Source: Stramonita haemastoma (lineage: Eukaryota > Mollusca > Gastropoda > Neogastropoda > Muricidae). From it: a stretch of DNA of 10,000 bases. Under the pieces are notes generated by a model. It ran no database searches and was not told the origin of the DNA. It saw nothing but the letters and a program-made list of their open reading frames with translations. Location: assembly GCA_030674155.1 (NCBI GenBank), contig CM060327.1:17653726-17663725 (forward strand), read 5' to 3'. The translations under genes were made by a program, and so were the position numbers. This document shows positions 1-9,028 of the stretch, piece after piece; the stretch's first letter is position 1; each line of letters starts with the position of its first letter.

Positions 1-385
1 ATGTTTTATAGGTATGATTCCCAGCCTTGCAATTTCTTCTTACGTTGACTGGAAAGTCGAATGAAAGTCAAACTCCTTTAGATGAGACTATAAAAACCGA
101 TGTTTCATGCGCAAAAGCATGCAGAACATCTCGTGCACAGTACCACGAAGGTTATCCCTGTCCAACTTCTGTACAAAAAAGCCATAAGAAAACAACCACC
201 CATACAGACAAGGGGAACATAGTAGCGATGCTGTTAAGGTAGCATGTTCTTCATACAGAAAGCAGCCCGAATTTCACATACAAATGTCTGCCGTGTCTAA
301 AAGCGTTATACAACACAATAAAAACGCGTACAATGCAATACAATGAAATACAATAAAGTGTAATGACATGCTATACTATACAATG
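1..385 (+). mobile_element. SINE copy 1, family B, cut by left window edge
   Basis: This is a tRNA-derived SINE read on the plus strand, a non-autonomous retroposon with no protein product. It begins inside the tRNA-like head: a decayed B-box region lies at about 11-22 (GGTATGATTCCC). The family-B linker follows (GACTGGAAAGTCGAATGAAAGTC), then the conserved core (GATGAGACTATAAAAACC, GCAGAACATCTCGTGCAC). The 3' module AGCAGCCCGAATTTCACA then CAAATGTCTGCCGTG lies at 262-297. The tail is a degenerate ATACA-type repeat from about 305 to 385. Many substitutions and small indels mark it as old. The 5' end is outside the window. Confidence 0.75.
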
Positions 386-570
386 AATGGATGCATTCAC
401 TACAGGACATTGATTTAAAGTCTTATCTGAAGGACACTCGAATGAATGACTTAGAGCAAAATCTTCACTTTCACAGGAAACCATAACCGGACAGCTCAGT
501 ATCACATCTGAACCCGTACCTAAGAGAAAACTTAGATCAAGAATTTCAAGTTCTAACCACCATTACTTTC
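375..570 (-). mobile_element. Decayed SINE 5' part, copy 2, minus strand
   Basis: Read on the minus strand, 557-570 gives ATGGTGGTTAGAAC, typical of a tRNA-like A-box region. About 45 bases on comes ACGGGTTCAGAT, a degraded B box. Further downstream GTGTCCTTCAGATAAGACTT then TAAATCAATGTCC aligns with the SINE core AGTCCTTCGGATGAGACTAT then AAACCGAGGTCCC. The match ends near 375, where the tail of plus-strand copy 1 begins, so the two elements lie tail to tail. The family assignment is unclear. By-eye similarity is only moderate, so chance similarity in part of the stretch cannot be excluded. Confidence 0.55.
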
Positions 571-699
571 TTGCGTATTTAGAATTGCTCCATCATTGTC
601 ATCTTTAGAAATACTGTTAAGTTTAGGCTTTACTTACTGTCATAACTTCTGTGACACTTCTCTCCTATTGTTTCCACACGCCGCATTTCTATCTCTCCA

Positions 700-925
700 C
701 CTTGCCTACGGCAACAAGAGAGTTGTCCCTGGCAAAACTGTATAGTAAAAAAGCCACTCTGATAGGGAAAAAATACATTTGAAGACAGAAAGAGAACAAT
801 AAATAATGGATGGCGCTGCACTCGTGACGAATTGCTCTCCCCAGAGAGAGAAGCTCTAATTTCACGCAGAGAAATTGTCCGTGACTTAAGGTGGTGTAAA
901 AATAATGTAAAATGAATATAAAACA
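700..925 (+). mobile_element. SINE copy 3, family B, 3' part only
   Basis: This 5'-truncated SINE starts near CCTACGGCAACAAGAGAG at 705 and carries the family-B middle (GTTGTCCCTGGCAAAACTG, AAAAGCCACTCTGATAGGG). The family-B 3' module follows (ATGGATGGCGCTGCACTCGT, GCTCTCC, AATTTCACGCAGAGAAAT). The tail is a weak A-rich stretch at 895-925. The tRNA-like head and core are absent, as expected from incomplete reverse transcription or later deletion. Reading its complement gives an open frame of about 98 codons (926-630) that is only a shadow of the SINE. Confidence 0.8.
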
Positions 926-1019
926 AAGTGCAGGTTGTTATGCTAAGACCGTAACGCGAGTTAAGACAGACAACCTAATTCTAACGTTTAAAAGCATGAC
1001 AACACTCTCATGCACGCTT

Positions 1020-1360
1020 CCGCACGTTCTGACCCCAATCTAATGGTCAGAACATTGCGCTCGTAATTTGACGACCCGGGTTCGATTCCCGTTCGAGGAG
1101 ATTTTTCTTCTGGAGTTAACATCAGTGTTGACTCCACTCTCTCCCCCAAGTCCTTCGGATGAGACTGTAAACCGAGGCCCCGTGTGCGAACGCACGCAGA
1201 CCATCTTGCGCACACGTTAAATCCTGTTCCGCTTTTCGTAAGAGTAGGCCATCGTGTGCCGGTGGGAACAGATGACATTTACAAAACTGCATACACACGG
1301 GGACTGGATGTAAAAGAGTACTAGAATGTTTATCCCGTTATCCTCGATATAAAAGAATAA
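1020..1360 (+). mobile_element. SINE copy 4, family A, nearly complete
   Basis: The tRNA-like head occupies about 1020-1100 and contains an intact B box. The family-A linker follows at 1100-1140 (TCTGGAGTTAACATCAGTG, TTGACTCCACTC). The core is at 1146-1220 (CCTTCGGATGAGACTGTAAA, GTGTGCGAACGCACGCAG). The family-A middle is at 1220-1270 (CTGTTCCGCTTTTCGTAAG, GGCCATCGTGTGCCGGTGGG). The 3' end has CACACGGGGACTGGATGTAA and TTATCCTCGATATAAAAGAA. It runs straight into an (AATA)n tail. No clear target-site duplication could be picked out by eye. It is the best plus-strand reference for family A in the window. Confidence 0.85.
1079..1089 (+). promoter_or_regulatory. Pol III B box of SINE copy 4
   Basis: GGTTCGATTCC matches the tRNA-gene B-box consensus GGTTCGANNCC exactly. 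It sits at the expected place in the tRNA-like head, about 60 bases from the element start. In tRNA genes this box is bound by TFIIIC. The accompanying A box is poorly preserved, so present-day transcription is not implied. Confidence 0.7.
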
Positions 1361-1391
1361 TAAATAAATAATAAATAAATAAATAAATGAA

Positions 1392-1430
<39 letters not shown>

Positions 1431-1432
1431 AA
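1355..1432 (+). repeat. (AATA)n tail of SINE copy 4
   Basis: About 75 bases of AATA units, with a few early slips (AATAATAAATAA) and one G substitution (AAATGAATAAAT), directly follow the SINE 3' end. It is probably the expanded retroposition tail. In complement it gives the YLFI-type repeat of the frame spanning 1551-1330, which is not a gene. Confidence 0.9.
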
Positions 1433-1748
1433 TCACTGACAGAGCGTTGATGATGGAACTTAGCTAAGAAGGAAAGTGCAAAGTATGTGCTTTTTTCTTC
1501 CTTTTTTTGTTTTGCTTTTTTGAAACAGTCGGCATTGTGTACAGCATACATTTACCAAGAACTAGGAAGAATCTACAGGTAACCAGATAGATGTCCGTGT
1601 GAAGAAACTATATTAAAATAGAAAATAATCTATGGGAAAGAACCAAATATTCATGAAGTTGTTTTTTTAATTGTAGCTGGTACCCAATTGGGTTTTTACA
1701 TTCCTGTTCCTCTGAAGAGCTGTGTAAATTTTTCACATGGAAAAATGT

Positions 1749-1752
<4 letters not shown>
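1433..1752. other. No recognisable feature
   Basis: This is AT-rich intergenic or intronic sequence between a SINE tail and a CA repeat. It has short T runs (1502-1508, 1663-1670) but no open frame with plausible coding character and no match to the SINE families seen elsewhere in the window. Confidence 0.6.

Positions 1753-1832
<80 letters not shown>
1753..1832 (+). repeat. (CA)n microsatellite
   Basis: An uninterrupted CA tract of about 80 bases (about 40 units) lies shortly upstream of a SINE 3' fragment. Its purity suggests it is young and mutable in length. Its complement gives a CVCV run that is not protein coding. Confidence 0.97.
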
Positions 1833-1833
<1 letters not shown>

Positions 1834-1860
1834 TATATGATTATTATGAGTAATCTCTAC

Positions 1861-1912
1861 AGGGGCATCAGCCTTATTTTCAGGCAGAGAAATCTGCCGT
1901 GGCAGTGTACAA
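1861..1912 (+). mobile_element. SINE copy 5, family-B 3' end fragment
   Basis: Only the last 50 or so bases of the family-B 3' module remain. GGGGCATCAGCC then CAGGCAGAGAAATCTGCCGT matches GAGAGCAGCCC then CACGCAGAGAAATCTGCTGT in the fuller copy ending near 5331. It runs directly into an (ATACA)n tail, as family-B copies do. The short length limits certainty, but the tail placement supports the call. Confidence 0.7.
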
Positions 1913-1996
1913 TACAATAAATACAATACAATACAATACAATACAATACAATACAATACAATACAATACAATACAATACAATACAATACAATACAT
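1908..1996 (+). repeat. (ATACA)n pentanucleotide tail
   Basis: About 17 units of a 5-bp repeat, nearly perfect after one early slip (AATAAATAC), start at the SINE 3' end. Between about 1997 and 2155 the pattern continues in degenerate form (ACAAAACAGTACAATAC, GCAATACAATG), which suggests an older and longer array of which only the 5' part was recently homogenised. The complement reads as a YCIVL-type run in three frames and is non-coding. Confidence 0.95.
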
Positions 1997-2155
1997 AAAA
2001 CACAAAACAGTACAATACAAAACAAGTACAGTACAATAAAATGTCATACAAGACAACAACAACAAAATACCGTGCAGTACAATGCAACACAATGCACTAC
2101 AAAGAAGACAAAACAGTAAAATGCAATACAATGTTGCATAATACAAACAGTAACA
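1997..2155 (+). repeat. Degenerate ATACA/ACAAT-type array
   Basis: Scattered TACAAT, GCAATACAATG and AACAGTA words continue the composition of the preceding pure array but with many substitutions. The stretch is almost free of long pyrimidine runs. It is best read as the decayed distal part of the same SINE tail array. Confidence 0.65.
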
Positions 2156-2194
2156 TGTAAAGATCATGCTGTCTACACCATGCATATGAGCAAT

Positions 2195-2224
2195 ATTAAT
2201 AATAGTAGTAATAGTAACAATAAC

Positions 2225-2292
<68 letters not shown>

Positions 2293-2330
2293 TAATAATA
2301 ATAATAATAATAATAACAATGATAATCATC
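2195..2330 (+). repeat. (AAT)n trinucleotide microsatellite
   Basis: About 45 AAT units with a few C or G interruptions (AACAATAAC at the start, AATGATAAT near 2290, AACAATGAT near the end). Plus-strand translation gives poly-Asn and the complement poly-Ile. Neither has any flanking protein character. Confidence 0.95.
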
Positions 2331-2501
2331 AGTATAACTACAGCGGGTTCATAACAGTATCTAGCTATCTGAATCATGAACATTTGTAGATAAAATCATC
2401 CCTCAAAAGTCATGTAGAATACAGAAGAAGAAAAAGAAGTCAAGGAAGCCGAAGAAGAATGCCAAGAATGCAAAAAAGAATGCGAAGAATGCGAAAAATG
2501 C

Positions 2502-2533
<32 letters not shown>

Positions 2534-2639
2534 AGAAGAAGAAGAAGAAGAAGAAGAAGAAGAAGAAGAAGAAGAAAAAGAAGAAGAAGAAGAAGAAGAA
2601 GAAGAAGAAGAAGAAGAAGAAGAAGAAGAAGAAGAAGAA
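2502..2639 (+). repeat. (GAA)n polypurine microsatellite
   Basis: A pure purine tract of 138 bases on the plus strand, almost entirely GAA, with an AGGAAG interruption near 2508 and an AAAAAG interruption near 2575. The flank at 2420-2500 is also GAA-like but interrupted by TGC and GCC triplets, an older edge of the array. Long GAA/TTC tracts are known to form triplexes and to be unstable. Translations give poly-Arg, poly-Ser, poly-Phe or poly-Leu according to frame, none of them genuine. Confidence 0.97.
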
Positions 2640-2730
2640 CAACAACAACAACAACAACAAAAACAACAACAACAAACAAAACAAAACAAAACAAAACAAA
2701 AAACAACAAAAACAACAAGAACAATAAGTA
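2638..2730 (+). repeat. Compound (AAC)n and (AAAAC)n repeat
   Basis: The GAA tract switches to AAC units at 2638 without a spacer. It then passes through AAACAAC to (AAAAC) units at about 2674-2702 and back to mixed AAC/AAAAC words. The abrupt in-register G to C change suggests a point mutation that was then amplified by slippage. Confidence 0.9.
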
Positions 2731-3030
2731 CAAAAAAAAAGAAGAAAGGAAGATAGAAAGAAAGACCGAAAGAAAACAGGCTGCTGTGTTAATACCATGT
2801 ACACCGCAGACATACACCCCTGAAGAAAGAAGATATCTAAGCGATATTGTAGTACTGACGTACCTTCAGTTAGGTCCTATATCAAACACTCTTCTGTGTT
2901 TACTCTAAATGAAGTTAACAGGGCGAAGTGTTTGTAGTCAGACAGTGGGCCTATTCAAAAGGCTACCAAACTGCTTCGCATAGCTGGATTAAAATGGAAT
3001 CAAATGAGCATGCTAAAGTGTGAGTGTGTG
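2731..3030. other. No recognisable feature
   Basis: An A/G-rich stretch (2735-2775, AAAGAAAG-type) grades into ordinary unique-looking sequence. No SINE match, coding signal or notable inverted repeat was seen. Confidence 0.55.
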
Positions 3031-3038
3031 TGGTCTGT

Positions 3039-3238
<200 letters not shown>

Positions 3239-3283
3239 AGAGAAAGAGATGGGGAGGAAAGAGAGAGAGGCGATCAAAGAGAG

Positions 3284-3304
3284 AACACTGAACACTGAAC
3301 ACTG
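3284..3304 (+). repeat. Three tandem copies of AACACTG
   Basis: Three perfect 7-bp units lie between the purine-rich block and the minisatellite. A related GCACTGAACACTG word appears inside the minisatellite near 3846-3858, so this word may have spread locally. Confidence 0.85.
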
Positions 3305-3369
3305 AAATGGTTTAATGGTACCTTGGCCTTGGACCACAATACACCAGGTGAGGGGGGCAGGAGTGTGAG

Positions 3370-4370
3370 TGTAATGCAAAATGAAAGCATTGATAAATCT
3401 ATCACTTACTATGGCAATATAAAAAAAAATGAAAGCATGGATAAATTTCACACCTACTATACAATGAAAAATCAGAGCATGGATACACCTCCGACATATA
3501 GTAATGAAAAATGACAGAAATATCATACACACAGGCCACTGCAATGAAAAATAAATCATGTATAGATTTCTCACCTACTATAGTAATGAAAAAATGAAAT
3601 CCTGGATAAATGTCATAATATATATAATATAGCAATGAAAAATGAAAGCATGGATATATTCCACACCTACTATAGCAATGTAAAATGAATGGATGGGTAA
3701 ATTCCACATACACTATAGCAATGAGAATGATAGCATGGATAAATTTCACATATACTATAGCAATGACAAATAAAAGCATTGATACATTTCACACATACTT
3801 AAGCAATGAAAAACGAAAGCATTGATACATTTCATACCCTTTATAGCACTGAACACTGAAAGCATGGATAAATTTCACACCCACTATAGCAATGAGAATG
3901 AACGCAGGAATAAAATTTCACTCACACTATAGCAATGAGAATGAAAGCATGGATACATTTCACAAATACTGAAGCAATGAACAATGAAACTATGGATAAA
4001 TTTCACACCTACAATAATAATAACAACAACAACAAATTCACATATATTGTAGCAATGAAAAATGAAAGCATAGATAAATTTCCCACCTACTATATCAATG
4101 AAAAATGAAAGCATGGATAAATTCCACATCTACTATAGTCATGAACGATGAAAGCATGGATAATTTTCACATAGACTGTAGCAATGAAAAATAAAAGCAT
4201 GAATACATTTCACACCTGCCATAGCAATGAAAGCGGAAAGTATGGATAAATTTCACATATTCTATAACCATGTAAAATGAAAGCATGAATAAATTTCACA
4301 GTACCATGGCAATGCAAAATGTAAGCATGGGTAGATTTCACACACAGTATAATTATTATAGCAATGAATA
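3370..4370 (+). repeat. 43-bp minisatellite, about 23 diverged units
   Basis: A tandem array with a repeat length of about 43 bp. The unit can be read as TATAGCAATG, then AAAAATGAAAGC, then ATGGATAAATTTCACACC, then TAC. The GGATAAATTT-type marker recurs at about 3438, 3481, 3652, 3695, 3738, 3781, 3824, 3866, 3909, 3951, 3994, 4073, 4116, 4158, 4201, 4244, 4288 and 4330, nearly always 42-44 bases apart. Units differ by scattered substitutions (GATACATTT against GATAAATTT; CATATACTA against CACCTACTA). One unit near 4010-4040 has gained an AATAATAAC/AAC insertion, and one near 3514 is badly degraded. Since 43 is not a multiple of three, the open frames seen on the minus strand (CEIYPCFHF-like runs) rotate frame from unit to unit, which argues against coding. 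Confidence 0.93.
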
Positions 4371-4472
4371 GACTTAATGAGAGCATGTTTAGAGTAAACT
4401 GCCTCATGAATACCAATCTCACTTCCTTTCCAAATAACGTTGTATATAATTTCAAACCAATAACAAGAAAAC

Positions 4473-4478
4473 AGAGCG

Positions 4479-4573
<95 letters not shown>

Positions 4574-4690
4574 AGGGATAGGAAGGGTGGGTGTAGATAT
4601 AATTATGAAGGTGTGTTTATGTGTGTGTTATGGGGGGGGGGGGGGCGGGACGGGGAGGAGAGATTGGTGTTCTCAATTTGGGACGGGGAT
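4473..4690 (+). repeat. (GA)n and G-run block, right of minisatellite
   Basis: A GA tract at about 4478-4572 with AGGAG interruptions near 4517-4530. It is followed by AGGGTGGGTGTAGATAT, a short GTGTGTT stretch, a run of 14 G (4632-4645) and GGGACGGGGAGGAGAGA. Order and wording resemble 3056-3280 (GA tract, GGTGTGCATATGTGTG, run of 10 G, AGATGGGGAGGAAAGAG). This is either an old duplication or convergent purine-rich sequence. Confidence 0.9.
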
Positions 4691-4905
4691 GACAGACCTT
4701 AAGCGTGAAAATATGTCACTGAATGTTTGATCAGATGATGCGAAATTAATTATTGTTTTTCTATTGTGCTGCCTCCACTTCTATTATGCATAATAATGGC
4801 CTGCTGCTGTTCCCATACCCTTCATTTCATTCTGTGCTATGCAACCTGGCCTGTATGTTTATTATGTTGCATGCTTAGAGTAAAAAATCCATAGGAAGCC
4901 TATGG
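4691..4905. other. Unique-looking AT-rich spacer
   Basis: No repeat family or coding frame was recognised. The one small structure is a 7-bp perfect inverted repeat, CCATAGG then CCTATGG with a 3-base loop, at 4889-4905. It lies just before the SINE that begins near 4906 and is probably incidental. Confidence 0.5.
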
Positions 4906-6660
<1,755 letters not shown>

Positions 6661-6667
6661 GAAACTT

Positions 6668-6840
6668 GTGCGTCCGTGCTTGTGTGTGTGCGCATGCGTG
6701 TGTGTATGTCTGTATATGTGTTTGTTTGTGTTTGTTTGTATTTGTGTGTATGCATGTGCATGCGTGCGTGCGTGTGTATGTATGTGTGTGTGCGTTTGTG
6801 TGTGTTTGTATATGTGTAAGCGTGTGTGTGTATATGCGTG
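6668..6840 (+). repeat. Impure TG-rich tract (module A)
   Basis: A TG-dominated stretch with frequent TGCG, TGTA and TTTG interruptions, so it is probably old. It abuts the 3' end of the minus-strand SINE that starts at 6850. Both strands give long cysteine/valine or histidine/threonine frames that are artefacts of the repeat. Confidence 0.93.
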
Positions 6841-6849
6841 TTTTAGTTC

Positions 6850-7203
6850 TATTCTTTTTTTTCGGGAATAATGGAATAAGCACTCATGTGGTTTTTTTAC
6901 ATCCAATTCCTGTGTGTATTGAATTTTGTAATTTTTGCCATGTTTTCCCACTGCCACACAATGACTTACTCTTCCCAAAAGCGCGACGACGGGTTTAAAC
7001 GTGGTGCAAGATGTTCTACGGTGCGTTCACACACGGGCCCTTGATTTATAGTCTCATCCGAATGACTCTTAGTGGAAGTGGAGTCGGCACTGATGTTAAC
7101 TCCAGCGGAAAAAAATCCTTTTGAATGCAACGAGACTCGAACCCAGGTCAGCAGATCATGTGCACAATGCGCATCATTCTAACCACCAGGATATCCGTTC
7201 CCT
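6850..7203 (-). mobile_element. SINE copy 7, family A, nearly complete, minus strand
   Basis: Read on the minus strand it has a tRNA-like head near 7203-7125 (GGATATCCTGGTGGTTAGAA and a B box) and the family-A linker (CTGGAGTTAACATCAGTGCC). The core (TCGGATGAGACTATAAATC) and a diverged family-A middle follow. The 3' end has AATTGGATGTAAAAAAACC and CTTATTCCATTATTCCCG. The 3' end lies next to a TG tract, CA in the element's own sense. Its 5' boundary at 7203 coincides with the point where the repeated GTCTCTG spacer begins. It is more diverged in its middle than copies 8 and 9. Confidence 0.85.
7133..7143 (-). promoter_or_regulatory. Pol III B box of SINE copy 7
   Basis: On the minus strand the sequence is GGTTCGAGTCT, one base off the GGTTCGANTCC consensus. 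TGGTGGTTAGAA about 45 bases upstream in the element resembles a tRNA A-box region. The pair supports a tRNA origin of the SINE head. Confidence 0.6.
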
Positions 7204-7310
7204 GTCTCTGTATGCTATACACTGACTGTAACACGTGTAACATCGAAAAGACTCATTACTGATTAAAAGAGGTCAACTGAAAACCTATACTTTTGATTTG
7301 AAACAAATTT
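7204..7310 (+). repeat. Spacer module, copy A
   Basis: The first of three diverged copies of the same spacer. It starts GTCTCTGTATGCTATACACT, contains CTGTAACA, and continues to ACTGATTAAAAGAGGTCAAC, then AAAACCTATAC and GAAACAAA. The last part matches 8574-8622 with few differences (ACTGATCAAAAGAGGTGGAC, AAAACCTGTAC, GAAACAAA). It has no coding potential and is best seen as the unit spacer of a local tandem duplication. Confidence 0.8.
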
Positions 7311-7363
7311 TGTGTGTGTGTTAGTTTTTCAGTTTAATGACCTTATACAAACTAGTGATATCA

Positions 7364-7365
<2 letters not shown>

Positions 7366-7445
<80 letters not shown>

Positions 7446-7450
7446 TGTGT

Positions 7451-7487
<37 letters not shown>

Positions 7488-7550
7488 TGTGTCTGTGTGT
7501 GTGTGTGTCTGTGTGTGTGTATGTGTATGTGTGTGTGTGTGTGTGTGTGC
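7366..7550 (+). repeat. (TG)n microsatellite (module B, left tract)
   Basis: About 185 bases of TG. It is pure for the first 75 or so, then broken by TGTC and TGTA substitutions. It abuts the 3' end of the minus-strand SINE copy 8. The purity gradient suggests recent expansion at the left side. Confidence 0.97.
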
Positions 7551-7556
7551 TTTTTT

Positions 7557-7767
7557 CCTTTTATACCGAGGATAATGGAATAAGCACTCATGTGCTTTTT
7601 TTTACATCCAGTCCCTATGTGTATGCGTTTTTTTGTAAATCGTGTCATCTGTTCCCACAGGCACACGATGGCCTACTCATACGAAAAGCGAAACAGGATT
7701 TAACGTGTGCGCAAGATGTTCTACGAGCGTTCGCACACGGGGCCTTGGTTTATAGCCTCACCCGAAA
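7557..7767 (-). mobile_element. SINE copy 8, family A, head missing, minus strand
   Basis: In minus-strand sense the element begins at the core (TTCGGGTGAGGCTATAAACC, GTGCGAACG) and has the family-A middle (CTGTTTCGCTTTTCGTATG, GGCCATCGTGTGCCTGTGGG). The 3' end reads GGACTGGATGTAAAAAAAAG then CACATGAGTGCTTATTCC. An AAGCAC/GTGCTT inverted pair with a 4-base loop lies at 7582-7597. The head and linker are absent. The break is exactly at TTCGGG, where a TG/GCGT tract begins at 7768, so the 5' part was deleted or replaced by the repeat. By eye it is closer to copy 9 than to copy 7 over the middle. Confidence 0.85.
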
Positions 7768-7799
<32 letters not shown>

Positions 7800-7972
7800 T
7801 GCGTGCGTGTGTGTGTGTGTGTAAGTGTGCGTGTGTGTGTCAGTGTGCGTGTGTGTGTGTGTTGTGTGTGTGTGTGTGTTGTGTGTGTGTGCGTGCGTGA
7901 ATTTGTGAGTGTCTGTCTGTCTGTGAGCAAGTGAGTGTGTGTGCGCGCGCGCACGCGCGTCTGCGTGCGTGT

Positions 7973-8037
<65 letters not shown>

Positions 8038-8322
8038 TAGTGAATGTATGTGTAAGGTTGTGTGTATGTATGTGTGTATGTATCTGTGTGTGGGGGTGCG
8101 TGCACGTGAGTATGTGTGTATGTGTATGTGCGCGCGTGCGTGCGTGTGTGCGTGCGTGCGTAAGTGCATGCGTGCGTGCGTGCGTGCGTGCAAGTGTGTG
8201 TGTGCGTGCCTGCGTGCAGGAATGCGTGTGTATGTGAGTGTGTGTGCATGCGTGTTTGCGTGTGTACATGCGTGTGTGCGGGCAGGTGTGTGTGCGTGTA
8301 TGTCTATCCACAAGCGAGGACC

Positions 8323-8359
<37 letters not shown>

Positions 8360-8370
8360 GTGTGTGTGTG
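7768..8370 (+). repeat. Compound TG/TGCG tract (module B, right tract)
   Basis: About 600 bases dominated by TG, with GCGT clusters (7790-7808, 8131-8192), TGTA stretches (8040-8120) and pure TG runs (about 7975-8035 and 8325-8355). A GTGCGCGCGCGCAC palindrome lies at 7941-7954. The varied interruptions show an old, internally rearranged tract. Histidine/threonine and cysteine/valine frames of up to 227 codons are repeat shadows. Confidence 0.95.
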
Positions 8371-8640
8371 TGGAAAAGTGACTGTGTGTTTTTTGCGAGC
8401 TCAAAAGAGAGAGCAGAAGTGGGGGGGGGGGGTATGGGGGAGGGGGAATTAGTAAAAGCTGTTAGTGGCTGGGAAGTGTTAATATCTAGATACTTACCAT
8501 AACAAAGGGTAGTCTCTGGGTGGTAAGTTATACTCCAGCTGTAACATGATTACATTCAACTCCCTTGCTCCCTACTGATCAAAAGAGGTGGACCGAAAAC
8601 CTGTACACTTGACTTGAAACAAAGCAATATCATTGATTGC
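8371..8640 (+). repeat. Spacer module, copy B
   Basis: The second and longest copy of the spacer. Its left part (GGAAAAGTGACTGTGTG, TTTTGCGAGCTCAAAAGAG, a run of 12 G at 8421-8432, CTGTTAGTGGCTGGGAAGTG) matches copy C at 9030-9145. The middle (GTCTCTGGG at 8512) is shared by all three copies. The right part (CTACTGATCAAAAGAGGTGG to GAAACAAAG) matches copy A. It therefore links copies A and C, which do not overlap much directly. Confidence 0.8.
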
Positions 8641-8677
8641 AAGCTTTGAACCCTCTTTTGTCTTTGGCTCTAAAGAG

Positions 8678-8699
8678 GTGTGTGTGTGTGTGTGTGTGT

Positions 8700-8751
<52 letters not shown>

Positions 8752-8754
8752 CGT

Positions 8755-8801
<47 letters not shown>

Positions 8802-9028
8802 GTGTTTGTGTGTGTGCGCGCGCGTGTGTGTTTGTGTATGTGTTTATGTGTGTGTTTGTGTGTGTGTCTGTGTGTGTGTGCATGTGTGTGTAAGTGTTTG
8901 TGTGTGTGTGGATGTGTGTGAATGTGTGTGTGCATGCGTGTGCGTGCATGCATTGCACGAGTATGTGTGTGTGTGTGTATGTGTGTACCTGCGTGTGTGT
9001 ATGTGTGCGTATGTGTATTTGTATGTGT
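8678..9028 (+). repeat. (TG)n compound tract (module C)
   Basis: About 350 bases. Nearly pure TG at 8678-8800, with single-base slips (GTGGTG near 8700 and 8755), is followed by a more broken part with TGTA, TGTC, TTTG and GCGCGCG (8815-8824). It follows the spacer of module B and is itself followed by spacer copy C. No SINE interrupts it. Confidence 0.96.

Noticed and set aside
1020..1100. Possible genuine tRNA gene (exact B box)
   Set aside because: The A box and acceptor stem pairing are not convincing, and the sequence continues directly into the SINE core. It is the tRNA-derived head of a retroposon.
2403..2908. Long open frames giving poly-Arg, poly-Ser, poly-Phe and poly-Leu proteins
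   Set aside because: They are translations of the GAA/AAC microsatellites in different frames and strands. All frames are open for lack of stop codons, and there is no flanking coding sequence.
3370..4370. CRISPR-like regular spacing in the 43-bp array
   Set aside because: The whole unit is repeated with no unique spacers alternating with a constant repeat, the units are diverged, and the context is clearly eukaryotic.
3402..4455. Repeated minus-strand peptide motif of the CEIYPCFHF type, resembling a repeat protein
   Set aside because: It is a shadow of the 43-bp minisatellite. The repeat length is not divisible by three, so the frame changes each unit and stops interrupt it between 3779 and 3884 and again after 4129.
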